DNA of 43,737 bases from an uncultured Chloroflexus sp. GTDB lineage: Bacteria > Chloroflexota > Chloroflexia > Chloroflexales > Chloroflexaceae. Location of the stretch: the NCBI RefSeq assembly GCF_937129525.1, contig NZ_CAKZNK010000065.1, positions 1-43,737 of the forward strand, written 5' to 3'. Both the position numbers and the translations under genes were made by a program. Shown piece after piece: positions 42,927 through 43,737 of the stretch (the first letter of the stretch is position 1; each line of letters begins with the position of its first letter). Below the pieces are notes generated by a model. That model ran no database searches, was not told the DNA's origin, and worked only from the letters and a program-made list of their open reading frames with translations.

Positions 42927-43737
42927 ATGCAACCACATCTGCTCTTGCTTACCACCCCGTCGTCGTACCGGTTACCGGCCTTTCTGGCCGCTGCCGAACG
43001 CATTGCAGCGCAGATAACAGTTGCCGAAGACACTCCACCGACGCTGGCTCGCGCGCTACCGGGAAAGTTACTGATTGACTTTAGCGATCAGGAAGCGGCT
43101 TTGCGCGCAATCTGCGATCTGCACGCGACTCAACCACTTACTGCGATTGTGCCGATTGATGACAGCGGCGTTGAACTGGCCGCGCGCGCCTGCGTCAGAT
43201 TGGGATTGCCATTTAACCGGCCTGAAGCTGCTGCTGCCGCGCGAGACAAGCATCTGATGCGCCAGCTCTTTGCCCGCGCCGGTGTGCCGTCGCCGGCATT
43301 TCACCTCTACTCGACTGCTGATGATCTGACCGCACTGGCGCAGACCATCGACTATCCCTGCGTGGTAAAGCCGCTCCGACTCAACGGGAGTCGTGGCGTC
43401 ATCCGGGCCGACAATCCCGCTCAATTCATCGCTGCGGCGAGACGACTGGCAGCGCTGCTTGATCAAATTGAAGGGACAGGAACACACGAATTTCTGGTTG
43501 AAGAGTTTATTCCAGGGTTTGAAGTCGCTTTGGAGGGATTGATCGATCGTGGACAGGTGCAGGTTCTGGCGCTGTTTGATAAGCCCGATCCGCTTGACGG
43601 GCCATTCTTCGAAGAGACGATCTATGTGACGCCATCACGCCTGCCGATAGCGGTTCAGAGGGAGATCAACGAGGTCACGGCAGCAGCAGCGCAAGCCATC
43701 GGCCTGGAGCAGGGACCACTTCACGCCGAGTTGCGGA
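42927..43737 (+). CDS. ATP-grasp domain protein, truncated by the window edge
   Basis: The frame is open from the ATG at 42927 to the edge (270 codons). An N-terminal pre-ATP-grasp domain (about 1-100) is followed by ATP-grasp features: DKHLMRQLFARAGVPSP, the ATP-binding K148 in YPCVVKPL, a Gly-rich NGSRGV loop, and EEFIPGFEVALEG. Such enzymes ligate a carboxylate to an amine or thiol using ATP. The 11-nt gap to the CCAEP-tail radical SAM gene without a Shine-Dalgarno suggests translational coupling and a shared pathway. Substrate unknown. The metal-binding residues near the C-terminus lie outside the window. Confidence 0.82.
   Translation, partial: MQPHLLLLTTPSSYRLPAFLAAAERIAAQITVAEDTPPTLARALPGKLLIDFSDQEAALRAICDLHATQPLTAIVPIDDSGVELAARACVRLGLPFNRPEAAAAARDKHLMRQLFARAGVPSPAFHLYSTADDLTALAQTIDYPCVVKPLRLNGSRGVIRADNPAQFIAAARRLAALLDQIEGTGTHEFLVEEFIPGFEVALEGLIDRGQVQVLALFDKPDPLDGPFFEETIYVTPSRLPIAVQREINEVTAAAAQAIGLEQGPLHAELR

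Noticed and set aside
42927-43737. Antisense frame 43068-43487 as a gene
   Set aside because: The plus-strand ATP-grasp frame covers it with clear motifs and continues past the edge.

Overview
Window type and host. This is a bacterial chromosome segment of moderately high GC with tightly packed genes. The mix of genes points to the Chloroflexi, and my best guess is a Chloroflexus-like filamentous phototroph. The clues are a three-ATPase FtsK/EccC protein with WXG100 partners, an aldehyde:ferredoxin oxidoreductase, an FprA-type reductase, thiolase, CCA-encoding tRNAs and good sigma70-type promoters. This is inference, because no rRNA or phylogenetic marker was compared.

Left part (577-8054, all +): a compact type VII (ESX/WXG100) secretion-like cassette. 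It holds a WXG100 protein, an EspG-like protein, a large protein with a WXG/LXG-like N-terminus and a C-terminal lipase domain (candidate secreted effector), a second WXG100-like helical hairpin, and a membrane-anchored EccC-type triple ATPase. EccB, EccD, EccE and mycosin are absent from the window. Directly after the ATPase stop codon lies a 216-bp direct tandem repeat (two full copies and a partial third), followed by a hairpin-rich non-coding stretch to about 9.0 kb.

9.1-17.7 kb: a strong promoter drives an FprA-type ferredoxin/NADP reductase overlapping a GT4 glycosyltransferase. Next come a receiver-PP2C phosphatase (RsbU-like), a convergent acetyl-CoA acetyltransferase, an FAD-oxidoreductase relative with a degenerate dinucleotide motif, small membrane proteins (one of only 34 aa), and an EamA transporter.

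17.7-25.8 kb: a minus-strand run holds an aldehyde:ferredoxin oxidoreductase, proB, gltX and a MalZ-type maltodextrin glucosidase, the last two overlapping by 4 bp. Divergent from the oxidoreductase is a protein with two cyclic-nucleotide-binding domains fused to a multi-cluster ferredoxin, a plausible nucleotide-sensing electron partner.

25.9-33.6 kb: a disaccharide phosphorylase locus with LacI regulator, sugar-binding lipoprotein, two permeases, GH65 phosphorylase and beta-phosphoglucomutase. The lacI promoter (TTGACA-17-TATCAT) is bracketed by two copies of the palindrome GCGAACGTTCGC, 53 bp apart centre to centre. Imported disaccharide would be phosphorolysed to beta-glucose 1-phosphate and isomerised to glucose 6-phosphate. 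No transport ATPase is encoded here. Several operon gaps hold perfect inverted repeats.

33.9-43.7 kb: CPBP membrane protease, tRNA-Val(GAC), CCA-adding enzyme/poly(A) polymerase-type nucleotidyltransferase, M42 aminopeptidase, an S41 C-terminal processing protease relative whose usual catalytic Lys is Thr, a tRNA-Glu(CTC)/tRNA-Asp(GTC) pair with promoter and shared terminator, an acyl-lipid/acyl-CoA desaturase, a B12-binding radical SAM protein with a CCAEP tail, and an ATP-grasp enzyme running off the right edge.
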